Source of the DNA: Brachynemurus nebulosus
Taxonomy: Eukaryota > Arthropoda > Insecta > Neuroptera > Myrmeleontidae
Assembly: GCA_035578155.1 (NCBI GenBank)
Contig: JAPWDM010000016.1
Location: forward strand, 11,758,108-11,822,107
Length of the DNA stretch: 64,000 nucleotides
Direction: 5' to 3'
The notes beneath the pieces were generated by a model, which did not search any database, had not been told where the DNA came from, and was given only the letters and a program-made list of their open reading frames with translations. The first letter of the stretch is position 1. The number at the start of each line of letters is the position of its first letter. Below are positions 27,160 to 39,062 of the stretch, in pieces. A program made the translations under genes and the position numbers.

Positions 27160-28675
27160 AATTGCTGGGCTAAAATCCATCCTTCACGTCCCCGTTCGTG
27201 CCCAGCGGGCAACTGTTAGCTTCGGCTAGCAGGCTGACGAGGCTTTGGTAAAATTTTCGACGACGATGAACGTCGTATGACCGACCGAGGTTATATCCCC
27301 CGTATAAGAGAAGTGCTACCGAAAGTTGAGAAGTCTTTATAAGTACCTTGACCGGAATTCAGCACTGAGGGAGCGTAGTAACTTGTATGGGTGTGATTGC
27401 CGGAGTTGTAATTCGTGTTCGGGTGAGTCGAATAGGTGATAATTGTTGCTGTGATTTTTATTTTTCATCTTTGGTGATATTTTGTGCTGTGATATTTTCT
27501 ATGATGTTTTTATCTGTCCTAGTGTCCACTGGATGGTGCACTCCAGTGTGACACAATTGTGATTTGCTCTGTGATATAATGTTGATGATCTGTCCCTGTG
27601 GCTTCGACTGGTAGGAATGCGGTGTTTGACGCATTCATTCGTGTCGGCCACACGTGTGAGTCAACGTCTGCCCGAACGGCTTGAGCGAGCTCGTCTAGTA
27701 AGGAGACGTTGTCGTCCCTCTCACGGATGCGTTTGTCGGCGTCCTGGGCCGCTTCCGCCCCGTCGAAGTGATAGGAACTTTGGTCAAATCTACTGTGATA
27801 CTCTGTGGCATTGTTCCGTTTTCTGTGACCTCGACTCGGACGAACGTGGCCTAGTCAACGTACCGGTCTCCCCAGTAAGTAGACCCCGTACGTCTGACAG
27901 AAAAGCACATGTAACTTAGTAATCAGATATCTGACAGAAAAGTACATGTAGCCTAGTAATCAGACGTCAACTGTCCTTACATGGGCGAGTTCCTTGGTAT
28001 TGACGAAGCCGTTTCGAAATTGTCGAGGTTACGGAGAGCGGAATCGTGTTACGGAGCAAAGAAATCTAATCACTGTGATATATTTGTTTTGTCCTTTTAA
28101 CAAGTCTACTTTAATTCTCTCTTTGTTTTAATTTTTCTCGTATTTTACGTTTCTATTTTATCTATTTTTCGCTATGCCGCTGTAGACCTGTTTTCATGGT
28201 TCTGAAGCGGTATTGTTTTAATCCCTTATTGCGTCACTGGTGAGCCGGTGGTTCCCCAGTGACGTAATAAGTTTTTGTCTGTGATATTGTTTGCAAAATA
28301 TTCTTCTAGTCTTTCTTTTGTACACTTTATTTTTAGTCGGTTTCCTCCACTCCGGGTCCCTTTCCACCTCGGAGTGAGTTTCATCGTTGGTTTTCGGTCC
28401 TTGGAGGTCGGACGTTCTGGCTAGTACTTAGCGTCCCGCCACCGGGGACTGTCCGCTCGTTAAGAAGCCCTGGGATGGCAGGGCTCATCGGTGAATTTTA
28501 TCATGTGTATGTTTGTCCGTTGTCTATCGCATTTATGTGTTCCTGTCTCTATGTGTCGTTTTTATCATTTTCCCGTTTTGGCGGCGCATGCCCTTCGATG
28601 GCGATGCCGCCGGGTGCTGCTGACCGCGCCATCCACCGGCAGCAGTACCCCAATTTTAACACACAAAAAAAAAAA
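27160..28675 (+). mobile_element. Internally deleted I-like LINE
   Basis: Starts TGCTGGGCTAAAATCCATCC after (ATAA)n and ends at the poly-A after GGCAGCAGTACCCCAATTTT. From about 28165 on it matches the 3' UTR of the I-like LINE at 33830-34310 (GCCGCTGT ... CGCTATGCCG, GATGGCAGGGCTCATCG, CCATCCACCGGCAGCAG). RT and RNase H coding sequence is missing. The upstream 1 kb (27160-28165) has no counterpart in the window and probably represents the 5' UTR and start of ORF1. A 100-codon frame at 27617-27919 is unproven. Confidence 0.65.
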
Positions 28676-28691
28676 ATAATAATAATAATCA

Positions 28692-29897
28692 CAGCAGCGC
28701 AACGTGCCGCCGATATCTTGGACTTAGCCTTCGATCCGCGTAATCGCGACGGTGATGATAACATTCTTTCACTATCACAGTCGCACCAAAAGTCGGCAAT
28801 CAAGAGAGCCGAGCAACAACATCTGCTCAATAAACATCGCGACAAAGTTCACCAGGGTATGTTCTACCGTCATCTTGACAACCTTGGCCTTTCGAGCGAA
28901 CTCACTTGGGCTTTCTTGAGAGCTAATGGACTTAAATCGGAAACGGAGGGCTTTATCATGGCAGCTCAAGATGGAGTGTGGAACACTTTAACACACCAAA
29001 AATATGTGATGGGTAATAAAGGGGTTTCGAGTACCTCGTGTCGGGCATGCAAAGCATACCCGGAAACCTTAATGCACCTGACTTCAGGTTGTTCTTATTA
29101 TGCTAAATCCACCTATATCCATCGCCATAATGCAGCGTTGCGTGTGCTCTACTTTTATCTTCGTCATCATTACGAAGTTGACAAAACACCAGTCTTGCCC
29201 TACGATCCTGCGGAAGTAGAATCCTTTATTGCCAACCAAAAGTGCAAGATCTTTTGGAATATGCCGGTTGCAACTACCAGGCAATTGAACGCCAATAAGC
29301 CTGATGTTGTGCTCCAAGATTTAACATCTCAGACTATGTATGTTATCGAGTTCTCTGCTCCGGCGGAAACTAACATAGTCGAAAAGGAGGAGCAAAAAAG
29401 GATTAAATATCAAGATCTAATACATGAACTGCGACAACTGTACCCGGGCTATACTATCCGCTTGGTCGTACTTATAATCGGATGTCTGGGGGGTATGCAT
29501 AACTCCTTTGTGCGCAATCTTAACATCATTCCGGCTTGTAGATCTCACGGCAACATGTTAGCGGCGTCAATGCAAAAAGCAGTTATTATCGGGACGCTCC
29601 GCTCGCTCCGGTCGCACGAGACGACTTTCTCCAGGAGTTCATGAACACCTTTGAACGCCCATGCCCCGTTTAGAGCGGGTCCTCGAACATCCATTGGACC
29701 TGCCCTCGAATCTCCCACTGCCATGGTTTTGCAGCGAGGTTCGGAGATTTATTAGGTAGGGAAGACCAGGAAGGGGATGCTGTATGACGGACATTACGTA
29801 CCTGACCTAGAAGTACCTGACCTGGTACGCTGCACGGACACTTTTCCCTCCGCCTGGGGGTTTTTGAAGTTCAGTCGCGTTTTTCGTTAATCTTTCA
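28692..29897 (+). pseudogene. R4/Dong-type LINE, second family, 5'-truncated copy 1
   Basis: Coding from 28692 to the TGA at 29642-29644, then about 250 bp of 3' UTR ending GTTAATCTTTCACG before (ATA)n. It encodes only the C-terminal part of the polyprotein: a CCHC knuckle (CRACKAYPETLMH ... C) and the endonuclease core KPDVVLQDL ... YVIEFSAP, where E replaces the second D of family A. A terminal motif MQKAVIIGTLRSLR parallels MQKAVIINTCRIVR in the intact element at 22741-26934. The RT domain is absent. By chance the frame is open upstream through (ATA)n into the preceding LINE tail, giving a 389-codon fused frame from 28475. Confidence 0.8.
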
Positions 29898-29899
29898 CG

Positions 29900-29932
<33 letters not shown>

Positions 29933-29937
29933 CAACC
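29898..29937. repeat. (TAA)n separator
   Basis: A run of ATA/TAA units between two copies of the second R4/Dong-type family, probably both the 3' tail of the first and the 5' target border of the second. Confidence 0.85.
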
Positions 29938-31226
29938 GTAGTTTGCACCCACGCGCATCGACACAACGACTTTACCTCCCACGAGACCAGGAGGGAAGGG
30001 GGCTCCTGTCAGTCGAACGTTTACATGATCGTATAGTCTTAGGTACAGCTTGTCGTGTACTTAACAGTTCAGACCCGTTATTGCAACTCGTCAGGGATCA
30101 CGAGCTTGCTGGCGTAGGCGCATTTTTATTCACAGCAGCGCAACGTGCCGCCGGTATCTTGGGCTTAGCCTTCGATCCACGTAGTCGCGACGATGATGAT
30201 AACATTTTTCACTATCACAGTCGCGCCAAAAGTCGGCAATCAAGAGAACCGAGCAACATCTCCTCAATAAACATCACGACAAAATTCACCAGGGTATGTT
30301 CTACCGACACCTTGACAACCTTGGCCTTTCGAGCGAACTCACTTGGGCTTTCTTGAGAGCTAATGGACTTAAATCGGAAGCGGAGGGCTTTATCATGGCA
30401 GCTCAAGATGGAGTGTGGAACACTTTAACACACCAAAAATATGTGATGGGTAATAAAGGGGTTTCGAGTACCTCGTGTCGGGCATGCAAAGCATACCCGG
30501 AAACCTTAATGCACCTGACTTCAGGTTGTTCTTATTATGCTAAATCCACCTATATCCATCGCTATAATGCAGCGTTGCGTGTGCTCTACTTTTATCTTCG
30601 TCATCATTACGAAGTTGACAAAACACCAGTCTTGCCCTACGATCCTGCGGAAGTAGAATCCTTTGTTGCCAACCAAAAGTGTAAGATCTTTTGGAACATG
30701 CCGGTTGCAACTACCAGGCAATTGAGCGCTAATAAACCTGATGTTGTGCTCCAAGATTTAACATATCAGATTATGAATGTTATCGAGTTCTCTGCTCCGG
30801 CGGAAACTAACATAATCGAAAAGGAGGAGCAAAAAAGGATTAAATATCAAGATCTGATGTCTGGGAGGGGGGGGGTATGCATAACTCCTTTGTGCGCAAC
30901 TTAAATATCATTCCGGTTTGTAGATCTCACGCCAACATGTTAGCGGCGTCAATGCAAAAAGCAGTAATTACCGGGACGCTCCGCACGCTTCGCTCGCACG
31001 AGACGACCTTTTCCGGGAGTTCATGAACACCTTTGAAATCCATGCCCCGTTTAGAGCGGGTCCTCGAACATCCATTGGACCTGCCCTCGAATCTCCCACT
31101 GCTTGTGTCTTGCAAGGAGGTTCGGGGATTTATTAGGTAGGGAAGACCAGGAAAGGGATGTTGTATGACGGACATTACGTACCTGACTTTGAAGTACCTG
31201 ACGTTCTAACGTTAAACTTTTTTCTA

Positions 31227-31228
<2 letters not shown>
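29938..31228 (+). pseudogene. R4/Dong-type LINE, second family, 5'-truncated copy 2
   Basis: Begins further upstream in the element than copy 1 (reading LYLPRDQEGRGLLSVERLHD, a conserved block between RT and the CCHC knuckle). A 1-bp loss near 30205 relative to copy 1 (TTTTTCACT against TTCTTTCACT) shifts the frame, so the protein is split between a frame ending at 30356 and one beginning near 30296. A deletion of about 65 bp near 30858 then removes part of the region after the endonuclease core. The CCHC and KPDVVLQDL motifs are still readable. The 3' UTR ends near 31228 in (ATA)n. It is non-functional. Confidence 0.8.
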
Positions 31229-31263
<35 letters not shown>

Positions 31264-31389
31264 TAATAATAAAAATAAAAAAAATAAAATATTATATTTA
31301 TTATTATTTATATTATTATATTTATTTTTTTTTTATTTTATTATTATTATTATATTTATTATTTGTTATAATAATAATAATAATAATAA
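31229..31389. repeat. (TAA)n / (TTA)n imperfect inverted tract
   Basis: TAA repeats pass into AAATAAAA and then into TTATTATTA runs before returning to ATAATAATA, so the tract can fold back on itself. It separates family-B copy 2 from the family-A scrap. Confidence 0.8.
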
Positions 31390-31622
31390 AAGTCTCGTCG
31401 TACGAACCAGTGTACACCAAAATAGACGCATAACACCTCGTTTCAAGCAACAACAACAACAATATAAGGAGTGATGTGACAAGCCCGTCCGTGAATGTAC
31501 TACGGTACTTTTACGGATTGGTTTGGCACATTACCCTTCCACAAAGCCTAATACCTTGCATAATGCCGGTATAGGTGAGTGTTACCCAGTACTGTCCTAC
31601 TGAGTAGTTGGCGTAAAAGTCT
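31390..31622 (+). mobile_element. 3' end scrap of the family-A R4/Dong-type LINE
   Basis: Matches 26896-27142 (last 13 codons plus 3' UTR) nearly base for base, starting AAAGTCTCGTCGTACGAACC. A 10-bp loss (GAGCGCCAGG) near 31608 is the main difference. It is followed by a short (ATA)n. This shows a second, almost completely 5'-truncated insertion of the same family in the same tract. Confidence 0.9.
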
Positions 31623-31633
31623 ATAATAATAAT

Positions 31634-31646
31634 AATAAAAACTAAA
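31634..31646. repeat. 13-bp target-site duplication, left copy
   Basis: AATAAAAACTAAA at the edge of (TAA)n is repeated exactly at 34318-34330 after the poly-A tail of the I-like LINE. It defines that insertion to the base. Confidence 0.9.
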
Positions 31647-31647
31647 C

Positions 31648-33507
31648 CCTCAGTTCGTAAAAAGTTTTCTGACTGACCGTTCTTTTCGTGTCCGGGTAGG
31701 TGACACTGAGTCTGAGGCCCACTCCCAGGAGAATGGTGTTCCTCAAGGCTCCACTATTAGTGTCACCTTATTTTCTATCGCAGTCAGTCATATTGCAGCT
31801 TCAGCCCCAATTCGTCGTTGCTTGTACGTTGATGACCTCACAATCTTCTATGCAGCCGATTCTATCGAGGATATCCAACAACGGCTGCAACAAGGCATCA
31901 ACGAAGTGGTGATTTCTGCAGAAGCTCTTGGTTTTCGTTTCTCACCACAAAAAACATCGGTGGTTCACTTCTGCAGAAAGCGCAACGCACATCCGGATCC
32001 TGTCCTCACTTTAAAAGGATCCAACCTTCAGTGCGTTGATAGCGTCAGGTTTCTAGGACTTATATTTGACAAACAACTTACGTGGCGCCCACACCTCCAA
32101 GCCTTAGCTGCGAGTTGTCGCAGGACAATAAACATGCTTAAGTGCTTGGCTGGTGCATCGTGGGGTGCGGGCCGGGAGTCGTTGCTTCGCCTGTATCAAT
32201 CGCTAGTTCTGACTAGGATTGATTACGGCAGCATTGCTTACTCCTCCGCCCGGGCGTCTGCGCTTTTACTCCTAGATCCTGTTCACCATGCAGGCATACG
32301 GCTGGCTACGGGAGCATTTCGAACGAGTCCTTCTATGAGCCTCTGCGTAGAGTCGGGCCTTCCTCCGCTGCGACTGAGACGTGAGCGTCTCTTGCTCAAT
32401 TATGCAGCGGGGGTGTATGCAACACCTACGCATATCAATCACCCGACTCTATTCAGATACCGTTTACAGGGGCTCTATGGTCGACGTCCCACCATAAGTC
32501 GACCAGTGGCCGTTCGAACGCAGGAGTTATTAGAGAGTCTGCACTTACAGTTCGCCAAGGTACTTCCCAAACGTCCTATGGAAGTACCTCCTTGGCTGAT
32601 CCCTAACGTAAGGTGTCGTTTCGACCTGACTGGTCTCAACAAGGAGGAGACCAGTTCATTCGAATATCGATCCCGCTTTTATGAGATCATTAGCGAACTT
32701 GACTCTCTCTGCATATACACAGATGGTTCCAAAACAGCTACGGGTGTTGGAGGTGCCATCGTCATTCGTGACGATCCTCACGCTTGGTCACTTCCTCCCC
32801 AGGCCTCTGTGTATACTGCAGAATTATTTGCTATTCTGCAAGCCCTGCGATTCTGTCAAACATCCGAAGACAGCGCATTCCTCATTTGTTCCGACTCGTT
32901 GAGCGCGTTGCAAGCGATCTGCCACTCTCATACCATCGATCCACTGGTGCAGAACATCCGAACGTGTCTCTACATGCTCCGCCAAAAGTCTGTCACCTTC
33001 TTTTGGATTCCCGGACATGTAGGGATACCTGGCAATGAACTCGCCGACCAGGCAGCACGTCATGCAGCCGAAGTCGGTGAGCCACAGGACATTGCCATAC
33101 GCCCAGAGGATCTGAGAGTGAGCATACGATCCGCGATTGATCAGAAATGGCAACGTGAGTGGAACAACCTCACGGCTAAGCTCAGACAGGTGAAACCTGA
33201 GGTCCGAAGAACTCCGGCACCTGTAAATCTGAGCCGGCGAGAAAGTGTGGCCCTGACACGTTTACGCTTGGGCCACACGGCGTTAACACACCGTCATCTT
33301 CTCGCCGGTGAGGATCAGCCAAGGTGCGCCACCTGCGGGACGGCGCTAACCGTGAGGCATATAGTTGAGGAATGTGTAACCTTTGAGCCACTGCGCCAGA
33401 GGTTGCAGCTCCCCAATAATGTAGCCGAAGCTTTAGCTTACGATGCAGTCTCTGAAAGAAAGATGCTTGAATTTCTCCGAAATTCGCATCTTCTTCAGAG
33501 ACTTTAG
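31648..33507 (+). pseudogene. I-like LINE ORF2, 5'-truncated (RT end, RNase H, zinc knuckle)
   Basis: Open from the truncation point to TAG, 619 codons without a stop but with no proper start. The surviving RT part shows NGVPQGSTIS and then YVDD (about residues 58-62 of the fragment). RNase H is complete: IYTDGSKTATGVGGAI, YTAELFAILQAL, ICSDSLSALQAI and HVGIPGNELADQAARHA carry the four acidic residues and the late His. A C-terminal CATCG ... HIVEEC motif is the zinc knuckle seen in I-type elements. RT plus RNase H plus a poly-A tail with a 13-bp duplication fits an I/LOA/R1-type LINE that uses an apurinic-type endonuclease, which is missing here. The intact frame indicates a recent insertion. 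Confidence 0.85.
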
Positions 33508-34317
33508 GGGCATTACATCTCTGAATTTTACAAAGTCGTCTCTTTTTATCTCCCCCGATAGAATTTTAATTACAGTCGATTTTAATTTATGTGTTTAAAA
33601 AAGTATTGTGTGTGTCTTAATTTATTTATTTATTAACGATACCCTGTTCCAGCTGGTCTGGCAGGGTACTTTTAGTCTTTTGTTATGCCATTAAGGGCCT
33701 TTACACCCTTAGTGGTACTGTTTGTTATACATACCTGTTTCTTGTTTCCGTTATTGTTTTTTAACGATGTACCACCGAGGGCTCTTTACACCCGAGGTGG
33801 CACATCATTTGTTCCTTTATCTGTGATATTTTGTTATGCCGCTGTGGGCCTGTTGTTATGGCTCTACAGCGGTATTGTTTTAACTCCTTATTGCGTCGCT
33901 GGTCGGCCCGTGGCCTCCCAGCGACGTAATAAGTTTTATCTGTGATTTTACTGTGATTATGTCTGTGATATTAGTGTATTTCTAGTCGGTTCTCTCCAAT
34001 CCGGGGCCTTTCACGCCTCGGAAGGAGTTCCAGCGATGGCCTCCAGGCCTTGGTGACCGGACGTTCTGTCTAGTCCTTATCGTACCGTCACCAAGGTCTG
34101 TCCACTCCTTTTAAGCCCTGGGATGGCAGGGCTCATCGTTGGTTTTTATTATGTGTATGTTTGTCCGTTGTCTAGTGCATTTATGTGTCCCTGTCTTTAC
34201 GTGTTGTTTTTATCTATATTTTTCGTTTCGGCGGCGCATGCCCTTAGTTGGCGATGCCGTCGGGTGCTGCTGACCGCGCCATCCACCGGCAGCAGTACCC
34301 CAATTTAAAAAAAAAAA
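33508..34317 (+). other. I-like LINE 3' UTR with a row of stem-loops
   Basis: At least four hairpins follow one another: 33687-33716 (CCATTAAGGG / CCCTTAGTGG), 33771-33801 (CCACCGAGGG / CCCGAGGTGG), 33839-33872 (CCGCTGT / ACAGCGG) and 33891-33929 (TTGCGTCGCTGG / CCAGCGACGTAA). A fifth, AGCCCTG / CAGGGCT, lies near 34114-34133. In the deleted relative the fourth stem is TTGCGTCACTGG / CCAGTGACGTAA, a compensatory G-C to A-T change. The tail is about 12 A residues. Such structures may be what the reverse transcriptase recognises. Confidence 0.75.
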
Positions 34318-34330
34318 AATAAAAACTAAA
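34318..34330. repeat. 13-bp target-site duplication, right copy
   Basis: Exact repeat of 31634-31646 directly after the poly-A tail. Confidence 0.9.
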
Positions 34331-34507
34331 GTTCAAAAAATTTTGAGTTAGATAACTTCAATAACGTTGTAAAAGTGCGTGATGGTATTATTTTATCCAA
34401 ATTACACTTATTTTTTTCTATTATAAACGATATGTTTATAAAATATTCTGTAAAAATATTTTATCGATCAAAACCGGACCGAGAACGTATCGAGAGTGAC
34501 ACTTTAG

Positions 34508-34522
34508 TGTCGATTGAGTCTA

Positions 34523-34586
<64 letters not shown>
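34508..34586. repeat. (TA)n microsatellite
   Basis: About 79 bp of TA dinucleotides ending at the left terminus of the possible 34587-40007 TIR element. The open frame across it is a repeat translation. Confidence 0.95.
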
Positions 34587-34588
<2 letters not shown>

Positions 34589-34846
34589 CACCATGAGATT
34601 AACACTGCACTATCTGCAAAAATTTTAGATTTTGAGTTATTGGTAGCTTCGGAGTTAGTTTTTTGAGAACTACAATTTGATATTAAATTTATCCATTTAT
34701 CGTGAAAAATAAAAAAAAAGATATGTAAGATAAGACCTTTTTAAAATATGTATTATGAGTTAATATTTGATGCATAAATAGCACTATCTGCATTTAGTTC
34801 TGTAGTGTGTCAGGTAAGTATTATCTGCAAATAATGCTTTTTTTAT

Positions 34847-36986
34847 ATTGAATTATTTGATGAGAATGATTGAAAAAAATATTATGTTATGGTCTCACAA
34901 ATACCAAACAACAGGAGAGATAAAAACAAGTATGTACATAATAATAATAAATTGCAAGTTTGTTAATATTTATTTTATTAATGAAAAACAGTTTATTTGT
35001 GCTCACTTTATGCATGCTACGAATTTTTATGTTTAAAAATATGAATAACAACGAAATTGTTCTGGATATCATCAATTTTATAACAATTAAAAAACAGAAA
35101 ATAAATAAGAAGAGTTTGTTTCTAAAAAATTAAATCTATTTTGTTTCTAAAAACATCGTTAATGTTGCCTTGTAAAAATGTTTTCTTTTTTGTCTTTAGA
35201 GATATTATATTACAACTCCCAGAAAAAAGTTAAGGTAATAAAATTTTGAAAAAAATATGATTGGTTAAATAAGATGACAAGGATAAAAAAGCAGCTTGTA
35301 CAGTGACAGTTCAATTTACTTATCTCTCTCACACAAAAATCTGTCAAACTAAGTCGGATTTACATAGCTAAAAAAAACTAGCATACGGTATTTTTAATGT
35401 GTCTCTCCATGGAGATACGGAGTCTTCACCTGATGGCAGATTTGTGGTAACTGATAACTCTTACTGATTATACCGTGTCACCCTGGAGTTAAATATCTAC
35501 AAATTCAATTCATTTTAGAAAACTATTAAGAAATTATTCTATTTAATGGAAAACTAAAGTAGAAATACATATAAGAAAACATTAAAAAGTTACTAGCATT
35601 ATTTATAAGTAAAAATTAATAACAAACTTAGATAAAATAAAAAAAAAAAAACAACAAACACCACTCGAAAATTATAATTGAGAGGACAAATGCATGAAGA
35701 AGTTATGTGACATTTTTGTAATTTTACAGTACAACCATTTGAAAGTTTTTATTTACTTGTACTCCCTATGAAATAGCACATGTTTATTATTGAATTTGTT
35801 TGAAACTATTGGAAGTAATGAAACCAAATTTTTCTAGATGATATTTCAGGATAAAATATTTCTAAATTCTACAAAATCAAAAAAAGTAAACGAACAGTCA
35901 AAAATAAATATATTAAATTTTAAGAAAAGTTAAGTTTTGAAAAAATATTAATACCATGACGATCATAACCTTTAATGACACAACATCCAGTGGTACATTA
36001 TTTTGACGTTTATACACTTCATGTGGATTTATTGACGTCGTGCAACGTGATATGTGAGTTAGTAAAGTTTCAGTTGACGTCTTATGACGTCAGCGACTGT
36101 CAAGGTGTTACTTTAAATACATAATTTTAATTTTTAATATTTAACATTACATTTGACATATACATTTTTTTTAACATATACATTTGAAATCATAAAACAA
36201 TTCGATAAAATTTAAATGGACAAAATCGTTAAAAGTGATGATATTAAAAATTGAAAATTAAACTTAATAAAATTAAAATTAATAAAAAAATAATAATAAA
36301 ACTAAGAAAACAGTGTTAAACAAAATTTAGAAAAATGTTACAAAAGAATCAAAATTAATAACAATTAAAAATGAGTCACGAGGTGCTCGAAACAAAATAA
36401 ATATATAAACAAAATGGCTTTAGTCTAATGGAAACAAAGTAGTAACTGTGGCGCTGTAGTCAAGTTGGGTAACCATTTTAATCTTTTAAGAGGCTTGTTA
36501 AACTGGACGGTTGCTGTTTTACATGCCAGCATCAAAAGTGTTGTGCAAATTAAATTGGAATCTGTGTTACAAATAGAAGCTATATGGAGTTTACCCCATT
36601 TAAAATTTTGATATATGACAAGCACGATAGATAAAATGGCGGCACAATCGACAAATGTCATCAACCTGAGTTAATTCGGGTTAGCCGCTTAAGTGGCTAA
36701 AATTTTTGATCTTAACTCCCTGACGATTATAGGAATAATTCCGAAAAACTAATTGATATAAGTTAAAAAATCAAGAATACACTATTTTTACAACTAGTAC
36801 ACTTTATATGGAACTGTTGACGTCGTTGACGCTGTTTACCGTTATGTATACATTAGTTTTTTTTTATAATGTAAAGTGCAATTCTTTTTTTTTATTTATA
36901 ATATCCTGTGTATGTTTTAAGAACTGAATTATGTATTTTAATAATAAATGAAATTCTTAATTTAATTACGCATTATAATTTAAAAA
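34847..36986. other. AT-rich interior, no gene recognised
   Basis: Short frames only. TGACGTC-type palindromes occur at about 36013, 36038, 36076 and 36828. Nothing coding was recognised. Confidence 0.4.
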
Positions 36987-38485
36987 ACGCCGTGAGCAGC
37001 GGGGCCCCATCACGGTAGTCGAATTTTCCCCTTCATCTTCGGTATTGAATGTCTACAAGCGAAATGTGATTGAAAGTCTACAACCGAATTGTCATTTTGT
37101 TGGTTTCAAAACTGGTGATGAGTGTTCGGCTGATCGAGGCTTTAAAAAAAGGTTTTAAGTATTTAAGGGCTGTATCTCAGTAAATTTCAATTTTGTGCCG
37201 AAAACAGGTAGCAGAAAAAAAGCCAACACAATTCGTACGAGGACATTCCTGCCCATGTTTATCCGCTAATTGCCTTTATGTTTTAGTTTTAAAAATTAAA
37301 AAAGGACCTTAAATAGTAAACTGGAAGGCCTTTATAAAGATATTTTTTCTTTCCAAAAAAATCCAAAATTTCTATTTTATAAATACTAAAAATCCAAAAT
37401 TCCTAATTTATAAATAAACAGTGACTTTAATAACATTTTTAAATTACTTAATATGTATGTATTTCATTTGTCATAAAAGTAAGTTCACTTTTTTTTAAAT
37501 TTTTTAAAATTACTATTCGCCTACTTGTATTTAGAATAAACATAATGCTTTTAAAACACATTTAACAATAGCATTCAATTCCGATGTAAAAATGGGAGAA
37601 GTGGGGGCAAAAGTGATGCGGACTCCCTACAAGGTACTAGCTGGATACTAACTGAATACACGTACAAAATTTCAGCCCTCTAGGTTTCCTTATGGAGTCT
37701 CTAGACGTGTTAGAAAACAAGCAAAAAAATTAAGGAAATATTGGCGTAAAAATCGTGGGGGTAAGGGTTAAAAGTTGAAACCTCCAAAAAACAGTGTCTG
37801 GCTATTAGCTTAACCTGTACACCAAATTTCAGCCCTCTAGGTTTATTTGGGGAGATTTTGACCCGAACGAAACTGTTAAAAAACAAGAAAAATCATGTTC
37901 TTTTGGGTATAAAAATGGTGGGGGTAGGGGTTAAAAGTCGAGACCCCCAAAAGGCACCCCCTTGATACTAACTCAATCCGAATACAAAATTTCAGCCCTC
38001 TAGGTTTATTCGGGTGACCTGTGCGAGTGGTACAAACTTCGAAAACGTCGAAAATGCATGAAATTGTAGCTTAAAAATGAGGGGGGTGGGGTTAAAATAT
38101 TAAAACCTCCAAAAAGCACAACCTAGGTACGAACTTTATCAACACACCAAATTTCAACCCTCTACGTTAATTCTGGGGGGCTGGGGGCCTGTTAGATCCA
38201 GCGAAAATCGTTTTTCCCCCCTCTACTCCCACCATATCATCCTAGGAAGCTGAATTTTGGATATGTTGTAGATAATTGACCGAAACATTATTTAAAACCG
38301 GTTTGGAAAAGTTTTATTGCTTTTCCGCCCCCCACCACCCCCTTAAAGGTCGGGTCCGAAAAAAAATTTGCCCAAAATTTGACCCCACTTTGATAGTATG
38401 AGGTGCCTCGAAAATGAGCCCCATTTACCAAATTTCATCTCTTAACTTCCATAGGGGGGCCCTACACAAATTAAAAGGTGGCGGG

Positions 38486-38564
<79 letters not shown>

Positions 38565-38690
38565 CATTTTTTTTTTCTACATATTCGTGTTCTACGGGTC
38601 CGAAAACGGATAGCGCCCCTACTCTCGCCTCTCGCAGCTCTTATCGTATAGACTGTATAAGTCTAATTTTTCGGAGAAAATTCGACTAAA
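36987..38690 (-). mobile_element. Repeat family with ~160-bp internal units, copy 2
   Basis: Reverse complement of the family at 4738-6935. Left limit CGCCGTGAGCAGCGGGGCC, then AGTCGAATTTTCCCC (37017); right limit GGAGAAAATTCGACT ending near 38688. The four unit anchors (TTTCAGCCCTCTAGGTTT) at 37671, 37828, 37991 and 38153 keep the same spacing as copy 1 (157, 163, 162). It carries a (TA)n tract at 38489-38561. It lacks the large inverted arms of copy 1. Confidence 0.75.
38489..38561. repeat. (TA)n microsatellite
   Basis: About 73 bp of TA dinucleotides in the same relative position as the TA tracts of copy 1 at 4.9-5.4 kb. Confidence 0.95.
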
Positions 38691-39062
38691 AAGTTAAATG
38701 AATGTATATAATTTTTAAAACTATAGTTTTAAATTATAATTTAATATTTCTAAATCGTGTTTTGTATTACTATTTTCTATTTTTAATTGAAAAATAATAT
38801 TTATGAATGTTGCTGCAAGAGGGCAGTTTCGTATTGAAAATAATTTATTTCATTTTTTGCTATAGTGTAAATCCAACTTGTAAAATTTTATTACGTTTAC
38901 TTTTTTCTTAGAGTTGTAATACTATACTTAATTTTTATAATTTTAAGAATGTATAAGGCGGCCAACTTTTTCACTAGCCAATGCGGGACAATATAACAAT
39001 CTTGGAACTTATTTTTTATTCATGTAATATTTTGAAAAATTCTGAAAAATTTATTTTCAGAA

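Noticed and set aside
27617..27919. 100-codon Arg-rich frame in the deleted LINE
   Set aside because: It could be the start of ORF1, but no zinc knuckle or other Gag-like motif is visible, so it is not called.
31822..31824. Apparent start of the I-like LINE frame
   Set aside because: It is TTG, and the frame is open back to the truncation point at 31648, so there is no true start; the copy is 5'-truncated.
36425..36664. 79-codon frame on the minus strand
   Set aside because: No domain, no splice context and no similarity recognised.
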